From the NCBI RefSeq assembly GCF_000980875.1, contig NZ_LAYO01000084.1, positions 1 to 47,382 of the forward strand: a stretch of 47,382 nt of DNA, in the 5' to 3' direction. This document shows positions 1-7,922 of the stretch, piece by piece. A model generated the notes under the pieces. It searched no databases. It had not been told where the DNA came from and worked only from the letters and a program-made list of their open reading frames with translations. The translations under genes were made by a program, and so were the position numbers. Origin of the DNA: Leucobacter sp. Ag1 (GTDB taxonomy: Bacteria; Actinomycetota; Actinomycetes; Actinomycetales; Microbacteriaceae). The number at the start of each line of letters is the position of its first letter. Position 1 is the first letter of the stretch.

Positions 1-1
1 G

Positions 2-1414
2 AAGGATCAGAAGCTCATCCAGGGGCGGGCGGACTACGCCTACGTGGTGATGCCGCGCCTGGCGGAGCGGCGCACCCAGCAGGGCGGCACCCTCTCGGGC
101 GGCGAGCAGCAGATGCTCGCCGTCGGCCGGGCGCTCGTCGGAGGGCCGATGCTGCTGCTGCTCGACGAGCCGTCGAACCACCTCGACGACGCCTCGGCCG
201 CGTACCTCGAGCGCGTGCTCGCCGACTGGCCGGGGATCGTGCTCGTCGCCAGCCACGATCGCGCGCTGCTCGACGCCATCACAACGCGCATGATCGACCT
301 CGATGCGAGCCCCGTGCCCGCGGCCGTGCTCGCCGATGCCCGTTCGGCCGGCATCGGGGTGGACGCGGTGGACCCGTTCGCGGGCCCGCTGCGCACCGCG
401 GCCGAGCACGAGATGCTCGAGGCCGACGACACCGAGGATCCGGGATCCGGTCTCGGCACCCGCGTCTGGGGCGTCGGCTTCTCGGCGGCGCGCGTGGAGC
501 GCGCGGCCGAGATGCGGCGCTGGCGCGAACGCTACGCCGCCGAGCAGTCGGAACTGGCATCGCTCGCGCACGAGATCGCGGTCGGCGCGCACGAGGTGAA
601 CAAGAAGTCCGAGTCGAAGTCGGAGTCGCGCATCACGCGCAAGTTCTACGCCGACAAGGACGCGCGGGTCACCTCGCGCAGGGCCCGGAATGCGCGCGGC
701 CGCCTGGCCGAGCTGCAGCGGCACCGCGTGCGGCGCCCACCGGAGCCCCTGCGCTTCGCCGGGATCCCGGTGCCCGTACGCGAGTCGCCGAACGAGCTGC
801 GGCACGAGGACGAGGCGGCGCTGCGCGTCGACCGCGTCGGCTTCGCCGGCAGGCTCGCTCCCGTCTCGTTCGAGCTGGAGCGTGGCGGGCGTCTGCTGCT
901 GCTCGGACCGAACGGCGCGGGCAAGTCGACACTGCTCGGGATCCTCGCCGGTGCGCTCGAGCCGACCACCGGCACGCTCGAGCGGGCCGAGGGGATGCGC
1001 TTCGGCTACCTGCCGCAGGAGGTGCGCTTCGCGCGCCCCGAGCGCAGCGCGGCCGACAGCTATGCGGCGCTCGTCGGGCGACGGCGGGCCGACGAGCGCC
1101 CGCTCGCCGAGAGCGGCCTGCTCGCCCCGCGCGACGTCGACCGCCCAATCGGTACGCTCAGCGTCGGCCAGCGACGCCGGGTCGCACTCGCGGCCCTGCT
1201 GATCGATCCGCCCGAGCTGCTGCTGCTCGATGAGCCGACCAACCACCTCTCGCTCACCCTCGTGGAGGAGCTGGAGGAGGCGCTCGCCGGGTTCGCCGGC
1301 ACCCTCGTGATCGCGTCGCACGACCGCTGGATGCGTTCGCAGTGGATCGGCGACACCCTCGCGGTGGTGCCCGAGGGCGAGGAGGCGGCCACGGCTCTTC
1401 GCCCGTCCCGCTAA
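2..1414 (+). CDS. ABC-F-type ATP-binding protein, 5' truncated, with LivF-like beginning
   Basis: The reading frame is open from the first bases, so the gene starts outside the window. From about position 175 it reads as an ABC-F protein (soluble, no membrane segments, two ATPase domains). The end of domain 1 has DEPSNHLDD and the switch ASHDR. A charged linker follows at 600-730 with KSESKSESR. Domain 2 has Walker A GPNGAGKST, signature LSVGQRRR, Walker B LLLLDEPTNHLS and ASHDR. Known ABC-F proteins act on ribosomes (translation factors or antibiotic protection); the substrate here cannot be read. The part before the first DEPS is odd: PRLAERRTQ and GGTLSGGEQQMLA are typical of LivF, the branched-chain amino acid ATPase, not of ABC-F. 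The gene is either a hybrid or an assembly join (see findings). Its stop overlaps the 3' end of the convergent ABC gene by 4 bases. Confidence 0.75.
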   Translation, partial: KDQKLIQGRADYAYVVMPRLAERRTQQGGTLSGGEQQMLAVGRALVGGPMLLLLDEPSNHLDDASAAYLERVLADWPGIVLVASHDRALLDAITTRMIDLDASPVPAAVLADARSAGIGVDAVDPFAGPLRTAAEHEMLEADDTEDPGSGLGTRVWGVGFSAARVERAAEMRRWRERYAAEQSELASLAHEIAVGAHEVNKKSESKSESRITRKFYADKDARVTSRRARNARGRLAELQRHRVRRPPEPLRFAGIPVPVRESPNELRHEDEAALRVDRVGFAGRLAPVSFELERGGRLLLLGPNGAGKSTLLGILAGALEPTTGTLERAEGMRFGYLPQEVRFARPERSAADSYAALVGRRRADERPLAESGLLAPRDVDRPIGTLSVGQRRRVALAALLIDPPELLLLDEPTNHLSLTLVEELEEALAGFAGTLVIASHDRWMRSQWIGDTLAVVPEGEEAATALRPSR

Positions 1415-3168
1415 CCGCTCCAGGCGCGCCACAGGCGCGCGAAGTGCCCGTCGGAGCGGTCGAGCAGCTCGGAGGGCGGGGCGCATTCGACAAGCGCCCC
1501 GCCCTCGAGCACCGCGACCCGATCCGCGTCGAGCGCCTGGGTCAGCCGGTGCGCGATTACGATCGAGGTGCGGCCGCGGCCGACCTCGCGCAGGGCATCC
1601 TCGAGCACCCCGTCCGGCCCCGCGTGGGCGGTCGCCTCGTCGAGCACCACGACGGCAGGATCCGCGAGTAGCACCCGAGCCAGCGCGATCTGCTGGAGCA
1701 GCAGGTGGTCCGGCTCGGGGACGGTCCCGAGGCCGTCTGGCAGCGTCCCGGGATCCCGGCCGACCCGGCGCAGCGCGGCGGCGAGCTGCCCGTCATCGGC
1801 GCCGGGATCGGCCAGTCGGAGGTTGTCGGCCACGGTGCCCCCGAACAGGTGCGATTCCTGCGTCACGAGCAGCACGGCGGGCCGCGCGGCGGATCCCCCG
1901 CGGCCCGGGAGCGAGGCGGTCTCGGCCGGTGCTCCTCCCACCCGGACCGTCCCGGATCCGGGGCCGCCGATCCCGGCGATGAGCCGCCCGAGGGTCGACT
2001 TCCCCGATCCCGAAGCGCCGACGAGCGCCAGGGTCGATCCGGCCGGGATCATGAGGCTGATCCCGCTGAGCGCGTCGGCCCGGGCACCCGGGTAGCGGTA
2101 GGACGCGGACTCGATACGGATCGTGGCGTCCTCGATGGGGCGCACCGACCTCCCGGGAAGGAATCCGGCACCGGCACCGACACCACCACCGGCGAGCTGC
2201 TGCACGCCGACGAGGCGTTCGAGCCCGGCGAGGGCCCGCTGCAGATCGTCGATGCTGCCGAGCAGCCCACCGATCGGGCCGAAGAGCCGGTGGAAGAAGA
2301 GCGCGCCGGCGGTGACACCGCCGATCGAGAGGGCTCCGGCGCCCGCCCGCACGAACCCGATCGCGAGCACCGCGCCGAGCCCCACGAACTCCGCGAGGTT
2401 CAGCCCGCCGACGAAGCGGTTGCGCGCCCGCGCGGCCTCCCGCTGCGTCTCGACCGCGCGCAGGCTGGCCTCGGCGATCCGGCCGAGTCGATCCTGCTGC
2501 AGGCGGTGCGCGCGCACCGTGTCGGCGCCGGCCACGGAGTCGATGATCACCTGCCCGCGCAGCGCTTCCTCCCGCCGCAGCCGCGTGTAGATCGGGCGCG
2601 ATCGGCGGAGGAAGCGGACCGTGATCCAGACCTGGATCGGCACCGCGAGGAGCGCGCCGAGCGCGAGCCACGGGTCCACCGCGGTCAGCCCGACGGCGGT
2701 CAGCACGATCGTGAATCCGGCCTGCAGGAATCTCGGGAGCACCCCGGAGACGGCGTCGGTCACGGCCTCCACGTCGCCGGTCACCCGGGCGACGATGTCA
2801 CCGCTCCCGGCCTCCTCCACCCGGCCGAGGTCGATCGAGAGCGCCGCGGCGAAGACGTCCTCGCGCAGCCGGGCGAGTGCCCGCTGCAGGCACCCGACGA
2901 GCAGGACCCCACCGCCCCACTCGAGTCCGGCCGCGACCGCGCCGGATCCGAGCAGCGCCGCACAGCGCAGCGCCAGTTCGAGTGCGTCGCGCCCCGCGAT
3001 CACCGCGTCGACGAGCGAGCCGAGCAGCCAGGGCACGAGCAGGCCGGCCGCCGCACCTGCGGCGAGCAGGAGCGTCGCGGCGGCGAGCCGCCAGGGATCC
3101 CTGAGCAGAAGTCCCATCGACGCCCGGGCGGTCGCGCGCGCGGAGGCCACGGGCAGCGCGCGCGTCAC
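1411..3168 (-). CDS. ABC half-transporter (exporter fold), subunit with intact Walker A and degenerate signature
   Basis: 585 aa. The N-terminal half (about residues 25-310) has six hydrophobic segments of the type I exporter fold; the C-terminal half is an ATPase. Walker A GASGSGKST (K390), Q-loop VTQES, Walker B VVLDEAT (E511) and switch H540 (IAHRL) are intact. The signature motif expected before the Walker B is not LSGGQ but PDHLLLQQ, and the D-loop reads AHAGPD instead of SALD. This is the mirror image of its partner upstream, so the two most likely form a heterodimer. Its GTG/ATG-type overlap with the partner (stop 3165, start 3168) indicates one operon. Position next to a siderophore uptake cluster suggests iron-chelate traffic (IrtAB-like import or siderophore export), which is inference; the cargo cannot be read from sequence. 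Confidence 0.85.
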   Translation of the reverse strand: MTRALPVASARATARASMGLLLRDPWRLAAATLLLAAGAAAGLLVPWLLGSLVDAVIAGRDALELALRCAALLGSGAVAAGLEWGGGVLLVGCLQRALARLREDVFAAALSIDLGRVEEAGSGDIVARVTGDVEAVTDAVSGVLPRFLQAGFTIVLTAVGLTAVDPWLALGALLAVPIQVWITVRFLRRSRPIYTRLRREEALRGQVIIDSVAGADTVRAHRLQQDRLGRIAEASLRAVETQREAARARNRFVGGLNLAEFVGLGAVLAIGFVRAGAGALSIGGVTAGALFFHRLFGPIGGLLGSIDDLQRALAGLERLVGVQQLAGGGVGAGAGFLPGRSVRPIEDATIRIESASYRYPGARADALSGISLMIPAGSTLALVGASGSGKSTLGRLIAGIGGPGSGTVRVGGAPAETASLPGRGGSAARPAVLLVTQESHLFGGTVADNLRLADPGADDGQLAAALRRVGRDPGTLPDGLGTVPEPDHLLLQQIALARVLLADPAVVVLDEATAHAGPDGVLEDALREVGRGRTSIVIAHRLTQALDADRVAVLEGGALVECAPPSELLDRSDGHFARLWRAWSG

Positions 3169-4835
3169 CGCGGTGCTCCCGCGGCCATCGGGCGCTCCGG
3201 AGGCTCCGGCGCACCCCGCTCGACCACGGTCGCGCAGGAGTCGAGGAGCACCCGGCTTCCGGTGATCACCAGGATCGGTCGTCCCAGGCCCGCGAGCCGC
3301 TCGGCGACGCGCTGCTCGGTCACCGGATCGAGCGCGGTGGTCGGTTCATCGAGCACGACGGCGTCGCCTCCGGCGTGCAGGGCCCGAGCGAGGAGCACGC
3401 GCTGCCGCTGTCCGCCCGACAGCCGCGCACCCCGCTCGCCGATGTCGCCGTCGAGTCCGCCGAGCTGATCCACGACGTCCTCGAGCGCCGCCGCACGCAG
3501 CAGTTCCGGATCCACCGGCCCGCCGCACGACACGTTGTCTCGGAGTGACCCGGAGAAGAGCACCGCATCGTGCGGCGGCGCCACGATCCGTGCGGCGTAT
3601 CGGTGCGGCCCGAGCACGGGCGCATCGTGCCCGCCGACCCGCAGCTCCCCGGGTCCCGGGGCCCGACGGAAGCCCAGGCGATCGGAGGCCTCCCGTGCGG
3701 CGGCCGCGGTGCGCACCCGGAGCCCGACGAGTCCGGATCCTGGCCGGAGCACGATCGAGGGCCCCTCCGCAGGATCCCACCGGAGCGGTTCGGATTCGGG
3801 ACCGGCCGGAACCGCCTCTGCGGAGTCATCCGCCGCGTGCGTCACCGGCAGCGCGTACGATTCGGCGGCGAGCGCGTGGAGGCGCCGGGTCGAGGCCCGC
3901 TTGTGCGCCCAGTTCGCCCCGAAGGTGCCGACGTGGTCGAGCGATGCCTGCAGGAATTGGGCGAGCCCGACCACGGTGACGAGCTGCCCCGGGGTGATCC
4001 GTCCATCGACCGCCAGCCATGCGGCGGCGAGCGCGAGCGCCGCGAGGTAGGCCACCGATACCGCCCGGCTGACCGCCTGGTAGGTGAGCAGCATGCGCGC
4101 CGCCGCGACCGCGCCGCGCCGCGAGGCCTCGCTCGCGGTCCCGTAGCGCGCCACGGCCTCGCTCTGCGCCCCGAGCCCGTGGACCGTGCGCAACCCCGCG
4201 AGGGTGTCGGCGGCGACCTCGCTGGCGCGGGCGACCGACGCCTGCTCGGTCATGCCGATGCGCTCGAGGGGTCGTGCGAGGGTCTGCATCACGACGAGCA
4301 CGAGGGCCGCTCCGAGCAGCACGCCGAGGCCGAGCGGCACCGAGATCGCGAGGAGCACCCCCGAGGACACGAGCACGGCCGCGACGGTCGCCGTCTGTTC
4401 GACGATGCTCCAGGAGACTCCGGCCACCCGATAGGTGTCGCTCGTGACGATCGAGAGCACCTCCCCGTCGGCGCGTCTGCGCCGGAGCCGATGCGGATGG
4501 AGGACGCGCGCGACGGCGAGCTGGCGCAGCGCGTGCTCGCCGTGCCCATAGACGCGGACCATGCCGAGGGAGGCGGCCTGGTAGCTGGCCGTGAGCACCG
4601 TGAAGACCCCGCCGAGCACCGCCAGCCAGACCAGCAGGGCGACGGGATCGCTCGGCCCGATCGCCCGGTCGACGATCACGCCGATGAGCACCGGCACGGC
4701 GGTCTCGCACGCCTGGTGCACCATGAGGCCGACAGCGCCCCAGGCCAGGCGGGATCCGCGACCTTCGCGCAGCAGGGCGAGGCGCAGCATCGCGCGGATC
4801 CGGAGCTGCTCCGGTGGGCTGATCGACTCGTTCAT
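3165..4835 (-). CDS. ABC half-transporter (exporter fold), subunit with degenerate Walker A and canonical signature
   Basis: 556 aa from the ATG at 4835. The frame stays open to 5321, but that part runs antisense through the AraC gene and is not typical protein. Membrane domain about residues 25-310. In the ATPase the signature RLSGGQRQR (about residue 473) and Walker [13 protein letters not shown] are intact. The Walker A is replaced by PGSGLVGLRV with no GKS/T, the Q-loop reads VAPPHD, and the switch histidine is lost (VITGSR where VTHR is usual). It can therefore supply the signature half of a composite ATP site but not bind and hydrolyse ATP normally itself. First gene of a two-gene operon, divergent from the AraC regulator, which probably controls it. 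Confidence 0.85.
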   Translation of the reverse strand: MNESISPPEQLRIRAMLRLALLREGRGSRLAWGAVGLMVHQACETAVPVLIGVIVDRAIGPSDPVALLVWLAVLGGVFTVLTASYQAASLGMVRVYGHGEHALRQLAVARVLHPHRLRRRRADGEVLSIVTSDTYRVAGVSWSIVEQTATVAAVLVSSGVLLAISVPLGLGVLLGAALVLVVMQTLARPLERIGMTEQASVARASEVAADTLAGLRTVHGLGAQSEAVARYGTASEASRRGAVAAARMLLTYQAVSRAVSVAYLAALALAAAWLAVDGRITPGQLVTVVGLAQFLQASLDHVGTFGANWAHKRASTRRLHALAAESYALPVTHAADDSAEAVPAGPESEPLRWDPAEGPSIVLRPGSGLVGLRVRTAAAAREASDRLGFRRAPGPGELRVGGHDAPVLGPHRYAARIVAPPHDAVLFSGSLRDNVSCGGPVDPELLRAAALEDVVDQLGGLDGDIGERGARLSGGQRQRVLLARALHAGGDAVVLDEPTTALDPVTEQRVAERLAGLGRPILVITGSRVLLDSCATVVERGAPEPPERPMAAGAPR

Positions 4836-4934
4836 CGGCCCCAACCGTAGTGTCGCGGGGTTCGGATCGCGCGACAGGCTGTGTTTCGAATCGGACATCA
4901 CTAGGCTGAGGCACGATCCCAGGAGAGGACGAAC
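4836..4934. promoter_or_regulatory. Divergent promoter region, ABC pair / AraC gene
   Basis: A 99-bp spacer between the two divergent starts must hold both promoters. On the plus strand TAGGCT at about 4911-4916 could be a -10 element for the AraC gene, with an AGGAGAGGA ribosome site at 4921-4929 five bases before the GTG start. I could not identify a convincing DtxR box or an AraC operator by eye. Confidence 0.4.
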
Positions 4935-5747
4935 GTGCTGAGACCGCCCGGCGCCGCAGCGCCCTCCGACGTGCCCGCGCACCGTCGGGTCGTGCCCGAG
5001 GGCTTCCTGCTGACCACCCGGGCCCTCGGGTACCGCTACCTCGACGATTCCGATGGCTGCCGGGAGGAGGAGCACCGGCACGACGAGCACACGGTGCTCT
5101 GGCCGGAGCGCGGGATCGCGGATGTACGGGTATCGGGCCGCACGTGGCGCCTCGCCCTCGGGCAGGGGCTCTGGGTGCCGGCCGGCACCCCGCACGCCGC
5201 CGATCGCGACGCGAATTCGACGCTGTGGGCGAGCTACATCCTCTCCGAGGCCTGGCCGCGGGAGGTCGGGTCGGTCGGTCCGGTGGTCGTGAACGCGGCG
5301 CTGCGCCACCTGCTGATCCACCTCGCGGCGACCGCGATGCCTCGGGAGCAGCGGCTGCGGGCGCAGGCGGTGTGCATGGATCTGGTGACCGCCGAGACCC
5401 GGCCGACGGTGCAGCTCCCGCTCCCCCGGGATCCGCGTATCGCGAGCATCGCCGCCGCGATCATGCGGGATCCTGCCGACGACCGCTCGATCGAGCAGTG
5501 GGCCGCGCTCACGGCGCAGAGCGCGCGGACGATCGCTCGAGGATTCCGCGCCGAGACGGGCCTGACCTTCAGCCAGTGGCGCACCGCGGCGCGGCTGGCC
5601 CGCGCCGCTCAGCTGCTCGACGAGGGGCTTCCGGTGGGCGTGGTCGCCCGCCGGGTGGGCTACGCGACGAACAGCGCGTTCACCGCCGCGTTCAAGCGGG
5701 TGATGCGCGAGACCCCGCGCGAGTTCGCGCCCTCCGGCACGAGCTGA
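4935..5747 (+). CDS. AraC-family transcriptional regulator with cupin sensor domain
   Basis: 270 aa. The N-terminal half looks like a cupin sensor (HRHDEHTVLWPE near residue 45, then GQGLWVPAGTPHAA near 80). The C-terminal ~100 residues are an AraC DNA-binding domain with two helix-turn-helix units, including TFSQWRTAARLARA and VGYATNSAFTAAFKR. The GTG start is chosen because AGGAGAGGA lies directly upstream and the divergent gene starts 100 bases away. AraC proteins next to siderophore genes (RipA, YbtA types) usually answer to iron or to the chelate itself; here control of the divergent ABC pair and perhaps of the downstream uptake operon is inferred from position. Confidence 0.88.
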   Translation: MLRPPGAAAPSDVPAHRRVVPEGFLLTTRALGYRYLDDSDGCREEEHRHDEHTVLWPERGIADVRVSGRTWRLALGQGLWVPAGTPHAADRDANSTLWASYILSEAWPREVGSVGPVVVNAALRHLLIHLAATAMPREQRLRAQAVCMDLVTAETRPTVQLPLPRDPRIASIAAAIMRDPADDRSIEQWAALTAQSARTIARGFRAETGLTFSQWRTAARLARAAQLLDEGLPVGVVARRVGYATNSAFTAAFKRVMRETPREFAPSGTS

Positions 5748-5755
5748 CCCGGTTC

Positions 5756-5782
5756 TCGCGGCGCGGACCGTTCGCGCCGCGA
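5756..5782 (+). terminator. Perfect 10-bp stem hairpin after AraC gene
   Basis: TCGCGGCGCG at 5756-5765 pairs perfectly with CGCGCCGCGA at 5773-5782 around a 7-base loop, starting 9 bases after the AraC stop codon. There is no T-run, so it is a hairpin of terminator type typical of high-GC genomes, or an mRNA 3'-end stabiliser. It separates the regulator from the uptake operon. Confidence 0.5.
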
Positions 5783-5881
5783 GGCGGCACCCTGGACCCG
5801 GCGCGCACCGACGCCGCTGTCCGCTGCGCGATGAAGCGTGTCCGGACCCCGCAACCGCGCGGAACTAACATCAGATCTTGG

Positions 5882-5900
5882 TTAGGGTAGCCTTCCCTGC
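5882..5900 (+). promoter_or_regulatory. DtxR/IdeR-like iron box upstream of siderophore uptake operon
   Basis: TTAGGGTAGCCTTCCCTGC matches the DtxR-family consensus TTAGGTTAGCCTAACCTAA at 14 of 19 positions, with the central TAGCCT core kept. It lies 35 bases before the start of the binding-protein gene, inside the only AT-richer stretch of the spacer, where it would cover the promoter. By analogy with DtxR/IdeR this predicts repression by Fe2+-loaded regulator and expression on iron starvation. The rest of the spacer (5783-5881) holds nothing else I recognise. Confidence 0.65.
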
Positions 5901-5934
5901 ATTCTGTGTCCGTTCCAAACGAAAAGGTGCCTCC

Positions 5935-6993
5935 ATGTCCTGGCTCCGCCGGTCCGCTCCCATCGCAGCGCTGCTCGCCGCAGTACTCGCTCTCTCCGCC
6001 TGCGCCGGCGGAAGCCCCGCCGAACCCGCGGCGGGCGCTACGGGCGGTGCGGGATTCCCGGTCACCATCGAACACGTGCACGGCAAGACCGAGATCCCGG
6101 CGAAGCCGAAGCGCATCGTCACGATCGGCTGGATGACCGAGGACATCGTGGCGGCGCTGGGCACCGCACCGGTGGGCGTGCCCTCCGCTTGGGGCGGCGA
6201 CAAGGACGGGTTCACCCCCTGGTTCCGCTCGCAGGTGACCGAAGTGCTGAAGGCCGATCTGCCGACGGTGCTCAAGGAGGGGGAGGATCCCGACTTCGAG
6301 CAGATCCTCTCGCTGCAGCCCGATCTGATCCTCGCACCGCACTCGGGCGTCACCGAGACCCAGTACCAGCGCCTCAGCGAGATCGCGCCGACCGTCGCCT
6401 ACGCTGAACGCCCTTGGACCTCCGGATCCTGGAAGAAGCTCACCCGCACGGTCGCGACCGCGCTCGGCGAGAAGGCGCTGGGCGAGAAGCTCATCGCGCA
6501 GACCGAGGACCGGATCGACGCGGCCGTGAAGGCCCACCCCAAGCTGCGGGGCACCGACTTCCTCTACGGGCTCACCCTGCCCGAGGGCTCCACCGAGCTC
6601 GGCCTCTACATCTCGAAGGACCCGCGCGTCGCGTTCCTCCGCGAATTCGGACTCGTCGACTCCCCCGATCTCGGCAAGGCGCTCGGCAACATCGGCAGCG
6701 ACGACTTCTACGGAGCCGTCAGCCTCGAGAAGCTCGGCGAGATCAAGAGCGACCTCTTCGTCGGCTGGTCGCGCTCCGCGTCCGAGACGAAGGCGACGCT
6801 CGCGAACCCGGTGTTCTCGCGCTGGACCCCGATCGCCGACGGCCGCTTCTACTTCATCGAGGACGAGACGATGGGCATGGCGACCAACGGTCCGACGGTG
6901 CTCAGCATCCCCTGGGCGATCGACGCGGGCTTCGTCGACGAGCTCTCGAAGGCTGCCGAGGGCGGCTCGGTCGTGCGTCCGGCGAAGCCGTAG
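5935..6993 (+). CDS. Iron-siderophore ABC transporter, substrate-binding lipoprotein (FecB/FepB type)
   Basis: 352 aa. The signal peptide ends in a lipobox (LALSAC, Cys at about residue 21), so the protein is a lipid-anchored receptor on the outer face of the membrane. The body is the class III (TroA-like) fold: FPVTIEHVHGKTEIPAKPKRIV near residue 40 is the typical opening, and DPDFEQILSLQPDLILAP near residue 120 the typical second strand-helix unit. I chose the ATG at 5935 rather than an upstream in-frame GTG because that one would run through the iron box. First gene of a five-gene operon (binding protein, reductase, two permeases, ATPase). The exact siderophore cannot be told from sequence. 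Confidence 0.92.
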   Translation: MSWLRRSAPIAALLAAVLALSACAGGSPAEPAAGATGGAGFPVTIEHVHGKTEIPAKPKRIVTIGWMTEDIVAALGTAPVGVPSAWGGDKDGFTPWFRSQVTEVLKADLPTVLKEGEDPDFEQILSLQPDLILAPHSGVTETQYQRLSEIAPTVAYAERPWTSGSWKKLTRTVATALGEKALGEKLIAQTEDRIDAAVKAHPKLRGTDFLYGLTLPEGSTELGLYISKDPRVAFLREFGLVDSPDLGKALGNIGSDDFYGAVSLEKLGEIKSDLFVGWSRSASETKATLANPVFSRWTPIADGRFYFIEDETMGMATNGPTVLSIPWAIDAGFVDELSKAAEGGSVVRPAKP

Positions 6994-7001
6994 GCCCCGC
7001 G

Positions 7002-7922
7002 ATGCGTTCGAACGTTCCCGCGGCCGGCGCCCCCGAGGTCTACGTCCCGCGCGTGCACCGGGCCGAGGTCACCGCCGTGCGCGTGCTCGGCCCGGGCATG
7101 TCGCGCGTCACCTTCGCCGGCGACGACCTCCGCGATTACCCGACCACCGGGATCGGCGACGAGTACGTCCGTCTGTTCTTCCCCGACGCACCCGACGACG
7201 AACTCCGGATGCCGGCCGTCGACGGCCGCGGCTGGAGCTACCCGGAGGGGGTCGAACCGATGGAGATGCGCACCTACACGATCCGGGATCGTCGACCGGG
7301 AGAGATCGACATCGACTTCGTCCTGCACGACGGCGGCATCGCCGCGGAATGGGCGAAGCAGGCGAGCCCCGGCCAGGCCATCGCCCTCAACCCGCCGACG
7401 GCGCTCTACGAGCGGCCGACGCACGCCACCCACCAGCTGCTCGTCGCCGACGAGCCGGCGCTGCCCGCGGCGCTCCGCATCGCGGAGCTCACCGCGGGAT
7501 CGGTCGCCACGACCATCATCGCTGAGGTCCGCAGCGCCGAGCACGAGCTCCTGCCGGAGCTCCCCGCGGGCGTCGACGTGCGCATCGTCTGGGTGCGCGG
7601 CACGGGCAACGGCCACGCGCCGAGCGCCCTCGTCCCCGCGCTCCGCAAGGTCGCCGCCGGGCCCGACGCCTACGTCTGGGTCGCCGGCGAAGCCAGGCTC
7701 ACCCGCGAGGCGCGCAAGCACCTGCGCCACGAGCTCGGGCTCCCGGCCGACGCGTACAAGTGCATCGGGTACTGGACCGAGCGCGGTGAGGAATGGGAGG
7801 CGCGCTACGCGGCCCAGGGTCCCGAGTTCGACGCGAAGATCCAGGCGCTCTACGACAGCGACCGGGACATCGAGGACATCATCGACGACGTCTCCCGCCT
7901 CTTCGAGGCCGCCGAGCTGTGA
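7002..7922 (+). CDS. Siderophore-interacting flavoprotein (SIP family ferric-siderophore reductase)
   Basis: 306 aa, usual length for the family. The N-terminal FAD-binding barrel has the flavin motif RTYTIRD (about residues 88-94). The C-terminal NAD(P)H-binding half ends with the typical WVAGEARLTREARKHL and YKCIGYWTERGEEWE. SIP proteins (ViuB/YqjH group) reduce ferric siderophores in the cytoplasm and release Fe2+. Start 8 bases after the binding-protein stop; its stop overlaps the GTG of the next gene. The same domain is fused to IrtA in mycobacteria, so a free SIP next to an exporter-fold ABC pair is worth noting. Confidence 0.93.
   Translation: MRSNVPAAGAPEVYVPRVHRAEVTAVRVLGPGMSRVTFAGDDLRDYPTTGIGDEYVRLFFPDAPDDELRMPAVDGRGWSYPEGVEPMEMRTYTIRDRRPGEIDIDFVLHDGGIAAEWAKQASPGQAIALNPPTALYERPTHATHQLLVADEPALPAALRIAELTAGSVATTIIAEVRSAEHELLPELPAGVDVRIVWVRGTGNGHAPSALVPALRKVAAGPDAYVWVAGEARLTREARKHLRHELGLPADAYKCIGYWTERGEEWEARYAAQGPEFDAKIQALYDSDRDIEDIIDDVSRLFEAAEL

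Noticed and set aside
1705..3468. 587-codon plus-strand frame opposite the ABC pair
   Set aside because: Antisense to two genes with clear ABC motifs; no recognisable domain.
4836..5321. N-terminal extension of the second ABC subunit to 718 residues
   Set aside because: The extension is antisense to the AraC gene, and the sequence before the ATG at 4835 does not look like ABC transporter protein.
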